A DNA stretch of 64,000 bases from Jannaschia faecimaris (GCF_900107415.1 NZ_FNPX01000005.1:1-64000); one strand, 5' to 3'; numbered from the stretch's first letter, positions 35,053-43,590 are shown. Notes: a model not told the origin generated them from the sequence alone. Numbers and translations: made by a program.

Positions 35053-35319
35053 TCAGGCGTAGTTCACGAAGTAGATCAAGGCGCAGATGGCCCCGATAGG
35101 CAGGATATACACCCCCCAAAGCAATTTTCGCCGCAGGCTGCGCTGATACTCGCGGATGCCGTTTTCCACGAATGTATGGCGCGGCAAGGGCGGTTGCTCT
35201 GCTTCCCACTCCGCCTCCAACCGGTCGCGTTCGCCCGCGCGGCAATAGAATACCAATGCCCAATAAATAACGGTCAAAAGAACCATCAGGATCGCGAAAA
35301 GCCGTATCAGTCCGAACAC
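35053..35319 (-). CDS. Small two-helix membrane protein upstream of the DUF1523 gene
   Basis: This 88-residue protein has a TM helix at each end (LIRLFAILMVLLTVIYWALV and LLWGVYILPIGAICALIYFV). Between them is a charged central loop (CRAGERDRLEAEWEAEQPPLPRH). GTG 35319 is favoured because GGAGGCAAGGT sits right before it; the frame stays open further upstream without membrane or family character. It is paired with the DUF1523 gene and is probably cotranscribed. Function unknown. Confidence 0.65.
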   Translation of the reverse strand: MFGLIRLFAILMVLLTVIYWALVFYCRAGERDRLEAEWEAEQPPLPRHTFVENGIREYQRSLRRKLLWGVYILPIGAICALIYFVNYA

Positions 35320-35426
35320 ACCTTGCCTCCACAGCCCACGCGCTTGATTGGCCGGCCCGGGCGCGGGGCGATCGGCATCCTCGAAGACAGGTTTTCCGCA
35401 TAATGGTACTCGCGTGCCCCCGCCAT
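35307..35426 (-). CDS. Possible 39-residue ORF overlapping the next gene start
   Basis: An ATG at 35426 opens a frame (MAGAREYHYAENLSSRMPIA, then a basic Cys-containing tail) that stops at 35307, overlapping the start of the small membrane protein by 13 bp. The overlap and continued openness upstream suggest either a short coupled peptide or the tail of a decayed gene. No Shine-Dalgarno sequence is evident. Low confidence. Confidence 0.2.
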   Translation of the reverse strand: MAGAREYHYAENLSSRMPIAPRPGRPIKRVGCGGKVCSD

Positions 35427-35686
35427 GCCAGCAGCATAATCGCGGGCCAGCCGATCCGCGACCCACTGTTTCAACAGAACGAGGCTTGGGCGGTCTCAAC
35501 CTCTCTGAGCTTCTGCGTCACACTTCGGGCTGTCGTCCCGTTACCACTATGGCAACTTTGAATTGACCGCTGGTCGGGGTGCCGTGGAGAGTTCATCGCG
35601 TCCGGCCCGGCACCAAGCAAATCCGAGAACAACCACAGCACCTGCAAGCTATTGCGAGCGATACGAAAGCGAGGACATCGCTGAAC
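35427..35686. other. Non-coding gap with no recognisable element
   Basis: This part of the 367-bp gap between the two small membrane-protein genes has only short open frames and no recognisable signal. It must include the terminator of the 103-residue gene and the promoter of the DUF1523 pair, but no hairpin with a T-run is visible. Confidence 0.3.
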
Positions 35687-35998
35687 TCACCACACCGCCT
35701 CCTTCCAGTTCTTGGGAATATTCGCGAGGCTTAGAACCATAACCGGCCCCCAAACCAGCGCAGCGCGGGCCGACAGGATCACGAAGTACCACGGTGCAAC
35801 ATCCAGAACCGCCTCCCCTGCGCGCCCGTAGAGCACGAAGAACCCCACCGCCGCGATCAGCGCCAGCGCCACTGCCGAGATCACCCCGATCAGGAACAGC
35901 CAGAACACACCCTCGGGCATCACCTTGGACAGCAACCACGGGATGACCCAGGCCGCCAAAGCGAGCAGAACGAGGGGGAAGACGACCGTCGCGATCAT
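35687..35998 (-). CDS. Small three-helix membrane protein, unrecognised
   Basis: This 103-residue protein is almost entirely hydrophobic, with segments VFPLVLLALAAWVIPWLL, FWLFLIGVISAVALALIAAV and YFVILSARAALVWGPVMVL. It ends in the charged NIPKNWKEAVW. I took ATG 35998 (MIATVVFPLV) as start because the upstream in-frame residues are hydrophilic and unlike a membrane protein. No family assigned and no operon partner. Confidence 0.55.
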   Translation of the reverse strand: MIATVVFPLVLLALAAWVIPWLLSKVMPEGVFWLFLIGVISAVALALIAAVGFFVLYGRAGEAVLDVAPWYFVILSARAALVWGPVMVLSLANIPKNWKEAVW

Positions 35999-36736
35999 GA
36001 TCTTCCGACCACACTGGTCATCAAGTCCTGAACTCTGTGCATCATGACCTCCGATATCCCGAATTAGTCGTAGGGCAGTTTCACATCCATCGTGCGCCCG
36101 GTGAATGGCTGATCCATCAGCCATATATACATAGGATAGGATTCATACTTGGCGATGGCATCAAGTTCACCGATTTCCCGCCAGTGCGTTGTAAAACATC
36201 TGCGCCAGACACCGCTCCACCGCGCACAGATGCCGAGATGCGCCCGGCCACGTCGCCCACTGCGCTGGCCAATGGATTTCGCACGAGGGTCGATGCTTCG
36301 GACAACTGCCTCCTGATACAGAGCATTCAGACAAGCGCCGAAAACCAGGTCGAGAACGGCTCGCCGCTTGGTGCCGGTGTCGGCTTAGTCGATCAGGGTC
36401 ATATGCATCACGCTCGGGTTCTGACGTCTGGTCCTTCAGGCCCTTCCATGTCTGAATTCGCGCGCCAGCGTTTTCATGCGCAACCTGCCCGCCTTGATCA
36501 TCGCATCTTGGCGGACGTTCGCATTGCCAATTCGGCTGCTCACCTTGCGGATCCGCGACTGGCGCTCGGCCGCTTGCGCCTGACTTTCGTGGACTTGCCC
36601 CTCGAAATCGGGCAGCAGACGCGTCCCTTTCATTCACGTGTCTCCCTATACAAACCGGATATGGGGAATCCTTGGCGTAGGCATGGTCAAGCGCCGCCTT
36701 TCGCCCCAAGATTGTCCAAACGCACAAGGAAGCCCA
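35999..36736. other. 740-bp gap holding the decayed remnant
   Basis: Besides the broken minus-strand frames described separately, the plus strand has only weak open frames with little codon bias. The M20 peptidase promoter should lie in 36640-36736, and AAGGAAGCCC just before its ATG is the ribosome-binding site. No hairpin or repeat stands out. Confidence 0.4.
36064..36633 (-). pseudogene. Decayed coding remnant, function unrecognised
   Basis: Two minus-strand open segments follow each other out of frame. At 36633-36436, ATG after AGGGAG encodes 65 residues rich in Arg and Ala (MKGTRLLPDFEGQVHESQAQ at the start). From 36384 to 36064 a frame without its own start codon ends in a plausible protein terminus (MYIWLMDQPFTGRTMDVKLP then Y-D-stop). 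Between them the third frame is open. This looks like one old gene broken by at least one frameshift, or two fragments. I could not place it in a family. Confidence 0.3.
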
Positions 36737-38008
36737 ATGGATCGTCTGCTGACCGAGATCGAAAATCGCCGTGACGCGCTGATTGCCTTGACGCAGGACT
36801 TGATCCGGATTCCGACGCTCAACCCACCCGGCAGGCATTACTGCGACATCTGCGCGCTGATTCAGGAGCGCATGGGCTCGCAGGGCTGGCAGGTCGAAAT
36901 GGTCCGGGCACAAGGGGCCTTGGGTGACAGCGACAAATACCCCCGCTGGAACGTCATTTGTCGCTTGGAGGGGCGCGGCCCGGGTGACTGCGTTCACTTC
37001 AACAGCCACCACGATGTGGTTGCCGTAGGCGACGGCTGGACGCGTGATCCGTTCGGCGGGGAACTGGCCGACGGCAAGATTTACGGGCGCGGGGCCTGCG
37101 ATATGAAGGGAGGCCTGGCTACGTCGATCATCGCCGCCGAGGTCTTCGTGGCAATGCACCCCGACTTCAACGGCGCGATCGAGATTTCGGCCACCGCGGA
37201 CGAGGAGTCGGGCGGCTTCGGCGGCGTCGCCTATTTAGCAGAGCGGGGATATTTCGACCCGGCACGCGTACAGCATGTCATTATTCCCGAACCCCTCAAC
37301 AAGGATCGGATCTGTCTGGGCCATCGCGGCGTCTGGTGGGCCGAGATCGAGACCAAGGGGCGCATCGCCCACGGCTCCATGCCATTTCTCGGCGACTGCG
37401 CCGTGCGCCACATGGGGGCCGTGATCGCAGAAATGGAGGCGACGCTGTTTCCCCTGCTGGCCGGCAAACGGACCGAAATGCCAGTCGTTCCGGACGGGGC
37501 GAAATCCTCGACATTGAACATCAATGCCATTCACGGGGGCGAGCCGGTTCAGGACGCGGATTACACCGGCCTTCCCTCGGCCTGTGTTCCGGATCGGTGC
37601 ACCCTGACGATCGACCGCCGGTTCCTGATCGAGGAGGACATCGATGAGGTCAAACGCGAGGTCAGGCAGATGATGGAGCGTGTGCGCGAACGGCGTCCCG
37701 ACTTCCGCTATGAAATCCGCGACCTGTTCGAAGTGCAGCCCACGATGACCCCCGAGGACGCGCCCATCGTGCAAACGGTACAGAACGCGGTCCATCAGGT
37801 GTTGGGCCGGTCCGCTGAATTCGTCGTCAGTCCCGGCACGTACGACCAGAAGCATATCGACCGGATCGGACGGTTGAAGAACTGCATCGCCTATGGCCCC
37901 GGCATCCTGGACCTGGCGCATCAGCCAGACGAATGGATCGGGGTCGATGACATGATGGACAGCGCGAAGGTCATGGCGATTTCGCTGGCGAAGCTTTTGA
38001 CGGATTGA
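36737..38008 (+). CDS. M20 family metallopeptidase (ArgE/DapE-like deacylase)
   Basis: This 423-residue di-zinc amidohydrolase carries the metal-ligand motifs in order: NSHHDVVAVG (His91, Asp93), GRGACDMKGG (bridging Asp122) and ATADEESGG (Glu156 as general base, Glu157 as ligand). Glu follows in IIPEPLNKDR and the last His in DLAHQPDEWIG. An inserted dimerisation domain lies between about residues 190 and 310. The family includes acetylornithine deacetylase, succinyl-diaminopimelate desuccinylase and various acyl-amino-acid hydrolases, and which applies here is not decidable. ATG 36737 is preceded by AAGGAAGCCC. Stands alone. Confidence 0.9.
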   Translation: MDRLLTEIENRRDALIALTQDLIRIPTLNPPGRHYCDICALIQERMGSQGWQVEMVRAQGALGDSDKYPRWNVICRLEGRGPGDCVHFNSHHDVVAVGDGWTRDPFGGELADGKIYGRGACDMKGGLATSIIAAEVFVAMHPDFNGAIEISATADEESGGFGGVAYLAERGYFDPARVQHVIIPEPLNKDRICLGHRGVWWAEIETKGRIAHGSMPFLGDCAVRHMGAVIAEMEATLFPLLAGKRTEMPVVPDGAKSSTLNINAIHGGEPVQDADYTGLPSACVPDRCTLTIDRRFLIEEDIDEVKREVRQMMERVRERRPDFRYEIRDLFEVQPTMTPEDAPIVQTVQNAVHQVLGRSAEFVVSPGTYDQKHIDRIGRLKNCIAYGPGILDLAHQPDEWIGVDDMMDSAKVMAISLAKLLTD

Positions 38009-38611
38009 GGCTGTCTGGTTGCCCCTGTTGAGGCTGGCCTAAGGCTCTGATATCTCGAAAAAGTAAGAACAGAAGTCGTCAAGTGGCGCAAAACCGGGAT
38101 GACACATGTGGCTCTTCTCGCGACACGCAATCATTGACAGTTTCGTCTGGCAGTGCTGGCAAAGGCCCTGCTTGAGCTGATCGAGAAAGCCATCGCGGCT
38201 GCGGCCTGTCTGGCTATCCTTCAGCAAATTCCGCATTTGGCCGGTCGGCCCGTGTGGGAAGAACGGTTCGAAGACCCCAGCGACTTCCTTGCCTTACGCG
38301 GCATGTCTTTGACGAATTTGTTCATCGGCTCCAAGAAGACCTTGTTAGCGATCGAATTCGGAGTTTGCCGGCTTATGCATGTCCTATTGTCAAAGCACCC
38401 GGACGGGGCGGGCGATTGCCATAGCAAGCCGAAGTCATCGTACTGAGCGCCTCTTTGTTTACCAGTTGCTTGACTGGGTCCCGGTCGATGGCAAGATACC
38501 ATTGTTCCTGTCGGTGATCGATGACGGTCTGATCTGTATCACCGTTCGTAAGACGCGGTTTCGGAAAGACATGAATAGAAGACAAGACGTCATGGCCATG
38601 CTTGATCGCCC
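38009..38611. other. 600-bp gap of unclear origin
   Basis: Several short frames on both strands, none with a recognisable family. One minus-strand peptide at 38236-38039 has CQHCQTKL, a possible zinc knuckle. On the plus strand 38379-38615 is open and its TGA overlaps the GTG of the next gene, which might mean coupling. Base composition drops relative to flanking genes, so the stretch could be old, horizontally acquired or decayed DNA. Confidence 0.35.
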
Positions 38612-38959
38612 GTGAAGACCATATTCCTCGACATCAACGACCGCGGCAGCAAGTATGCGGTAACGGGTGCCTTGGCCACCGATGCGGTGGAGGCGAAGGC
38701 TGTCATCAGAGATCTTTGCCGGGACAAGAAATTCGCCAAGGCAACACACAACACCTGGGCGATGATCGGCGCGGACGGTCCCATCAAGAACGATGACGGA
38801 GAGGCAGGCGCGGGCATGGTCATCCTCCGCATGCTGGAACGAGAAGGCGTGCGCGATCACGTGATCGTCGTGACCCGCTGGTACGGCGGCAAGCACTTGG
38901 GCGGCGACCGCTTCCGCCACGTACAGACTGCGGTTCGCACCTACCTCGACATCAAATAG
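38612..38959 (+). CDS. IMPACT/YigZ N-domain (UPF0029) protein
   Basis: This 115-residue protein matches the IMPACT family N-terminal domain: ATHNTWAMI, DDGEAGAGMVILRMLERE and VIVVTRWYGGKHLGGDRFRHV. Typical YigZ proteins run to about 200 residues with a second ferredoxin-like domain. Here only the first domain exists, comparable with short UPF0029 members. GTG start with the upstream frame's TGA overlapping it. No good Shine-Dalgarno sequence, so translation may depend on coupling. Possible role in ribosome or translation control is known only for eukaryotic IMPACT. Confidence 0.75.
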   Translation: MKTIFLDINDRGSKYAVTGALATDAVEAKAVIRDLCRDKKFAKATHNTWAMIGADGPIKNDDGEAGAGMVILRMLEREGVRDHVIVVTRWYGGKHLGGDRFRHVQTAVRTYLDIK

Positions 38960-38983
38960 CGGACGGCTAGATCTCGGCGACTA

Positions 38984-39618
38984 TTGAGCCGAAACCAGAT
39001 TACCGAGGTCATGACGCGCCTGCGGGCCGCCCTGCCGGGTGCCAGACCGCCGTTCTCCAAGGGCGGGAACGATCCCTTCCGGGCTGTGGTGCCGTGGATA
39101 CTCTCGGCTCAATCGCTCGACCGCAACACGGCCGTCGCGTCAAAGGCGCTCTTTGCGCTGGCTGACACGCCGCTGGCATCTTGGCGCTTTCAGACGAGCA
39201 GATCGCGGCCGCGATCATGCCGACAGGTCTGTACAACGTGAAATGCCGCAACCTGCGCAGGATGTGCCGCGCCCTGCTTGAGGATCAAGGCGGTGTCGTG
39301 CCCAGCAAGCGCGAGGGTCTGATGTCCCTGCCAGGGGTGGGTCGCAAATGCGCCGACATCGTGCTGGACTTCACGTTCGGCCAGGCGACGGTGGCCGTCG
39401 AGACCCACGTGCACCGCGTCTGCAATCGCCTTGATCTGGCCGGTGGCAAAACCGAGGAACAGACCGCGAAATCATTGGAATCCCGGCTGCCGACGGAGTT
39501 CCTGTCAGATGGTCACGTCCTTATCCTGCCCCACGGCAAGCGCATTTGCATGGCCCGCGCGCCCAAGTGCGATGAATGCCTGCTCGCGGACTTGTGCGAG
39601 GCGCTAACCAAAAGATGA
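38984..39618 (+). pseudogene. Endonuclease III-like gene with a frameshift
   Basis: Two plus-strand frames together make one endonuclease III. The first (from TTG 38984) has RPPFSKGGNDPFRAVVPWIL and SAQSLDRNTAVASKALFALA. It leaves frame near 39165-39180, and the second continues from ILALSDEQIAAAI, through the helix-hairpin-helix SLPGVGRKCADIVLDF with the catalytic Lys. The second part ends with a complete 4Fe-4S motif in CMARAPKCDECLLADLC. The catalytic Asp of VDTH is Glu here (VETHVHRVCNRL). The shift may be genuine or a sequencing error. If genuine, the gene is broken and a functional nth elsewhere is expected. Confidence 0.8.
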
Positions 39619-39672
39619 CTTGCCACGACACGACAACTTGTCGTCAACTTGGACCGAACTTGCGGAGGTCCC

Positions 39673-40119
39673 ATGCGCGCACTCGTTCCACTTGTCTTCC
39701 TTGCCGCCCCGGCCTTTGCCGCCGATGGCGAACGGGTTCAGATCACCGGCGAAGTCATAGACACCTGGTGCTATTTCTCGGGAGTGATGGGCGGACCGGA
39801 CGCTGTAGTCGGGTCGGCGCATCACACATGCGCGCTGTGGTGCAGTGCTGGTGGCATTCCGGTGGGCCTGCTGGCCCCGGACGGCACGGTCTACATGGTC
39901 CTGAAGATGGACGGCGATGACACGTCCGCCGGCGGCGACACCAGCCTGCACATTGCCTCGCACACCATCGAGGCGGACGGGATGCTCTATCGGCGCGACG
40001 GCCTGAACTACCTCGTGGTGGAGGAGATCACCGCCGATCAAGACATCATCAACGCCACGCACGAAGATTTCGGGGTCATCCCCGGCTTTGCGATCCCCGA
40101 CTCGGAGGCAACGGAATGA
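39673..40119 (+). CDS. Secreted protein with WCY and HHTCALWC motifs
   Basis: This 148-residue precursor has a short signal peptide (LVPLVFLAAPAFA). The mature part has TWCYFSGVMGG with Cys33, then SAHHTCALWCSAGGIPVGLL with His50, His51, Cys53 and Cys57. The Cys/His spacing suggests metal or haem-copper handling or a redox disulfide. GGAGGTCCC precedes the ATG. The stop overlaps the next start (ATGA), and the third gene of the operon is SCO1, so a role in copper supply is a fair inference. I do not know a named family for it. Confidence 0.65.
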   Translation: MRALVPLVFLAAPAFAADGERVQITGEVIDTWCYFSGVMGGPDAVVGSAHHTCALWCSAGGIPVGLLAPDGTVYMVLKMDGDDTSAGGDTSLHIASHTIEADGMLYRRDGLNYLVVEEITADQDIINATHEDFGVIPGFAIPDSEATE

Positions 40120-40676
40120 TCCGCCTTGCCATGATTGCCGCCCTCGCAGCTGCGCCCGCGTTGGCGCAGGACTTCTCCGAGGGGTCCGAAGCCCGCGAAT
40201 GGGGCCTATATGCCGAACAGAAGGCCCGGTTCACCGCCGTCGTCAGCGACCCGCTGTGCGAATTGGCGGGCGATTGCACCGACGATTGCGGTGGCGGGCG
40301 CAGGCAGGTCGTGCTGATCCGGACGGCCGACAACGCGATGGTCTTCCCGCTCAAGAACGCGCAATCGGCCTTCAATGGCGCGGTGGCGGACGTGGCCCCC
40401 TTCTGCGGCCAGACGGTCGAGGTGGACGGGTTGCTGATCGAGGATCCCGAAATCGGGGCGACCAATGTCTACCTGGTGCAGCGCATTCGTCCCGAAGGTG
40501 GCGCGTGGCAGGCCGCCAATATCTGGACCGACGATTGGGCCGCGAAGAATCCCGACGCGTCGGGCAAGGGCCCCTGGTTCCGGCGCGACCCCCGCATTCT
40601 GGGTGAAATCGAGAAGGAAGGCTACCTGGGGTTGGGCAAGGAGATTGACGAGGCCTTCATCGCGGACTGGTTCTGA
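40116..40676 (+). CDS. Secreted cysteine-containing hypothetical protein
   Basis: This 186-residue precursor has a signal peptide (MIRLAMIAALAAAPALAQ). The mature protein has Cys48, Cys54 and Cys58 in DPLCELAGDCTDDCGGG and a fourth Cys97 in VAPFCGQTVEVDG. The region VEVDGLLIEDPEIGATNVYLVQ has OB-like strand character. It is coupled by ATGA to the gene before and by TGATG to the SCO1 gene after, so the three proteins are made together. Periplasmic, function unknown. Confidence 0.6.
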   Translation: MIRLAMIAALAAAPALAQDFSEGSEAREWGLYAEQKARFTAVVSDPLCELAGDCTDDCGGGRRQVVLIRTADNAMVFPLKNAQSAFNGAVADVAPFCGQTVEVDGLLIEDPEIGATNVYLVQRIRPEGGAWQAANIWTDDWAAKNPDASGKGPWFRRDPRILGEIEKEGYLGLGKEIDEAFIADWF

Positions 40677-41263
40677 TGCGCGCCCTGCTGTTGGCCCTGA
40701 CCCTCGCGCTGCCGGCACAGGCGCAGCAGGCCACGATGAACACCGCCTTGCCGGATACCGCTTTCCCGTCGAACTTCGGCGGGGCCTACGATCTGACCGA
40801 TCACCATGGCAACCACCGTAGTCAGGCCGATCCGGCGGGTAACGTGCAACTGGTGTTTTTCGGCTACGCCACCTGCGAAGCGATCTGCACCGTGGCCCTC
40901 CCGATCATGTCGGAGATGACGGCCGAGCTTGCCGTGCGGGACATCGCCGTGACCCCGCTGGTCATCACTGTCGATCCCGCCACCGACACGGTTGCGAATA
41001 TGGGCCCGGCGCTGGCGACCTTTGCCCCCGGCCTAACCGGACTGACAGGCACGGAGGCCGAACTGGCACATGTGCGCGACCTGTTCCACGTCGAGAGGAC
41101 GCTGCTGTTCACCGATCCGCGCGGCGTGGACGTCTATGCCCACGGCTCCCACATCTTCGTCATGGACGGGAACGGCGATTTCCTGACGCTGCTGCCCCCC
41201 GTTTTGTCGACCGCGCGCATGGTTGAAATCGTCGAAGGCTATACCTCGCAAAACGCAGGGTAG
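40676..41263 (+). CDS. SCO1/SenC family copper chaperone
   Basis: This 195-residue protein has an N-terminal signal or anchor (ALLLALTLALPAQA) and a thioredoxin fold. The copper-binding residues are Cys67 and Cys71 in FFGYATCEAICTVALP (C-x3-C) and His156 in VYAHGSHIFVMD. SCO proteins deliver copper to CuA of cytochrome c oxidase or act as thiol reductases. TCEAIC replaces the more usual TxCPxxC. Third gene of a tightly coupled operon of secreted proteins, with no oxidase genes nearby. Confidence 0.88.
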   Translation: MRALLLALTLALPAQAQQATMNTALPDTAFPSNFGGAYDLTDHHGNHRSQADPAGNVQLVFFGYATCEAICTVALPIMSEMTAELAVRDIAVTPLVITVDPATDTVANMGPALATFAPGLTGLTGTEAELAHVRDLFHVERTLLFTDPRGVDVYAHGSHIFVMDGNGDFLTLLPPVLSTARMVEIVEGYTSQNAG

Positions 41264-41329
41264 CGTAAACTCTTGCCCCTTCCCCGCGTCGGTGCCTAAC
41301 CTGCGAACAGGATACGGGAGGGAGACCCC

Positions 41330-42787
41330 ATGCTCATCAGAACCGCCGCCGCGCTGGCCCTGATCACGACGACCGCGCTTGCCCAGCAGACCGACATCAC
41401 GATCGGCATGCAGCTTGAGCCGCCCAACCTCGACCCGACGGGCGGGGCCGCCGCCGCCATCGACGAAGTGGTCTATGCGAACCTGTTCGAAGGTCTCACC
41501 CGGTTTGGCCCCGACGGTTCGGTCCAACCCGCGCTGGCGCAAGGCTGGGAGGTGTCAGATGATGGCACCGTCTGGACCTTCACCCTGCACGATGGCGTGA
41601 CCTTCCACGACGGCACGACCATGGACGCCGATGATGTGGTCTTTTCGCTGGACCGCGCGCGGGCAGAGGACAGCACCAACGCGCAAAAGGCTCTGTTCGC
41701 CGACATCGAGAGCGTCGAGGCCGTCGATCCGACCACGGTACGGATCACCCTTGCCGCGCCCAACGGCAACCTGGGCTTCAACCTGGCGTGGGGCGATGCC
41801 GTTATCGTGGCCCCCGAAAGCGCCGACACGAATGCCACGGTCCCCGTTGGAACCGGCCCGTTCGCGTTCGCCCAATGGGTGCAGGGCGACCGGGTCGAGC
41901 TGACGGCCTATGCGGACTACTGGGGCGAGGCTCCGGCGCTGACCGCGGCCACCTTCAAGTTCATTTCGGATCCGAACGCGGCCTTCGCGGCCATGATGGC
42001 GGGCGATCTTGATGCCTTCCCGAACTTCCCCGCGCCCGAGACCCTGTCGAACTTCGAGGCCGACCCGCGATTCACCGTCATCGTCGGCTCGACCGAGGGT
42101 GAGACGATCCTGGGCATCAACAACGCAAACATCACCGATCTGAAGGTCCGGCAGGCCATCGGCCATGCGATCGACCGGCAAGCCATCATCGACGGCGCGA
42201 TGTTCGGCTATGGCACGCCGATCGGCACGCATTTCGCGCCACATAACCCCGATTACGTCGACCTGACCGCGCAGTCGGCCTTCGACCCCGACAAGGCGCG
42301 TACCCTGCTGGCCGAGGCGGGGGCGACCGACCTGACGTTGCGCCTGATGTTGCCACCCCCGGTCTATGCCCGGCGTGGCGGCGAGATCATCGCCAGCCAA
42401 CTGCGCGAAGTCGGTATCAAAACCGAAGTCTCCAACCTGGAATGGGCGCAATGGCTGGAGCAAGTGTTCCGCGGCAAGGATTTCGACCTGACCATCGTCA
42501 GCCATACCGAACCGGCGGATATCAACATCTACGCCCGGCCCGATTACTACTTCCAGTATGACAATCCCGAGTTCCAGGCGCTGATCGAGCAGATCAGCAT
42601 CACCACCGATCCGGCCGAGCGCAGCGCGCTGCTTGGCCAGGCGCAAAAGACGATCGCCGATGACGCGGTAAACGCATATCTTTTCCAGTTGGCCAAGACG
42701 GGCGTCGCTGATGCGCGCATCCAAGGGCTTTGGGAGAATGCGCCGACGCAGGCCAACGACCTGACCGGGGTCACCTGGTCTCAGTGA
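41330..42787 (+). CDS. ABC transporter peptide-binding protein (SBP family 5)
   Basis: This 485-residue secreted protein has a signal peptide and the DppA/OppA pattern: DITIGMQLEPPNLDPTGG, WTFTLHDGVTFHDGTTMDADDVVFSLDRA, VPVGTGPFAFAQWVQGDRVEL and VRQAIGHAIDRQAI. These bind oligopeptides, nickel or other small ligands for import. GGGAGGGAG precedes the ATG. A strong terminator follows 17 bp after the stop, and neither permease nor ATPase genes adjoin it, so it must work with a transporter encoded elsewhere. Confidence 0.92.
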   Translation: MLIRTAAALALITTTALAQQTDITIGMQLEPPNLDPTGGAAAAIDEVVYANLFEGLTRFGPDGSVQPALAQGWEVSDDGTVWTFTLHDGVTFHDGTTMDADDVVFSLDRARAEDSTNAQKALFADIESVEAVDPTTVRITLAAPNGNLGFNLAWGDAVIVAPESADTNATVPVGTGPFAFAQWVQGDRVELTAYADYWGEAPALTAATFKFISDPNAAFAAMMAGDLDAFPNFPAPETLSNFEADPRFTVIVGSTEGETILGINNANITDLKVRQAIGHAIDRQAIIDGAMFGYGTPIGTHFAPHNPDYVDLTAQSAFDPDKARTLLAEAGATDLTLRLMLPPPVYARRGGEIIASQLREVGIKTEVSNLEWAQWLEQVFRGKDFDLTIVSHTEPADINIYARPDYYFQYDNPEFQALIEQISITTDPAERSALLGQAQKTIADDAVNAYLFQLAKTGVADARIQGLWENAPTQANDLTGVTWSQ

Positions 42788-42804
42788 TCCGACCCCAGCC
42801 GTAT

Positions 42805-42834
42805 GGGTCGCACCTTCGGGTGCGACCCTTTTTC
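42805..42834 (+). terminator. Rho-independent terminator after the peptide-binding protein gene
   Basis: A perfect 10-bp stem (gggtcgcacc / ggtgcgaccc) with a TTCG tetraloop is followed directly by TTTTT. It starts 18 bp after the gene's stop codon and is the strongest intrinsic terminator in the window. Confidence 0.95.
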
Positions 42835-42885
42835 GTTATATCATAGCACCTTGGCCTGACGGCAGATGCAGACTAGTTGTTGATT

Positions 42886-43590
42886 ATGTTCATACGCGCT
42901 GCGCTCACCCTACTCCTGGCCCTGACCTTCGCGGCCTCGCCGCTGTTCGTCGAAGGTTTCGCGGGCTTTGACCCGGCGCAATTCCCCGTTCGGATAGATA
43001 ACCCGCCGGTTCAGCCCGCGGGTTATGCCTTTGCGATCTGGGGGCTGATCTACCTCTGGCTAATCGCCATGGCGACATTCGGCATCTGGGCACGGTCGGA
43101 CCATTCCGGCTGGGACGCGACGCGACTGCCACTGATCGTGAGTCTGGGAACGGGGACGCCGTGGTTGGCCGTCGCTGTCCTGTCGCCGGTCTGGGCGACG
43201 ATCCTGATCTGGGTGATGCTCGTCTCGGCGCTGATCGCGTTGGTGCGAACGCCGCAGGACGACCTTTGGATGCTGCGCGCGCCGATCGGGCTCTATGCCG
43301 GGTGGCTGACAGCGGCGAGTTGCGTGTCGTTGGGCATTTCCCTGCCCGGCTTCGGCATCGGACCCTTCGATGCCGAAGGCTGGGCCATTGCCGCGCTGTC
43401 CCTCGGGCTTGTCATAACCGTGGCGATGCTGATCGCCCGGCCGTCCCTGATGTACGGCGTGGCCGTAACATGGGCCTTGGTCGCCGTTCTTATGCGCAAT
43501 GGCGCGACAACCGTGGGCCTGTTTGCAATCGGGGCGGCCGTCACCGTAACCGCCCTGACGCTCTGGCGGGTCAGATCGTCGCGTTCGTAG
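42886..43590 (+). CDS. TspO/MBR-like membrane protein
   Basis: This 234-residue protein has about seven hydrophobic segments. The N-terminal half contains PVQPAGYAFAIWGLIYLWLI, resembling the P-x-G-x-x-F-x-x-W-x-x-[IL]-Y signature of tryptophan-rich sensory proteins (TspO), though the family is normally 150-160 residues with five helices. It is therefore a distant or extended relative. Start ATG 42886; an upstream TTG is less likely. The last 20 bp overlap the end of the convergent SDR gene. Ligand unknown. Confidence 0.6.
   Translation: MFIRAALTLLLALTFAASPLFVEGFAGFDPAQFPVRIDNPPVQPAGYAFAIWGLIYLWLIAMATFGIWARSDHSGWDATRLPLIVSLGTGTPWLAVAVLSPVWATILIWVMLVSALIALVRTPQDDLWMLRAPIGLYAGWLTAASCVSLGISLPGFGIGPFDAEGWAIAALSLGLVITVAMLIARPSLMYGVAVTWALVAVLMRNGATTVGLFAIGAAVTVTALTLWRVRSSRS

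Noticed and set aside
36167-37159. A 330-codon minus-strand frame opposite the M20 peptidase gene
   Set aside because: Most of it is antisense to an intact M20 gene. Only the part beyond the M20 start may belong to a decayed remnant, which is listed separately.
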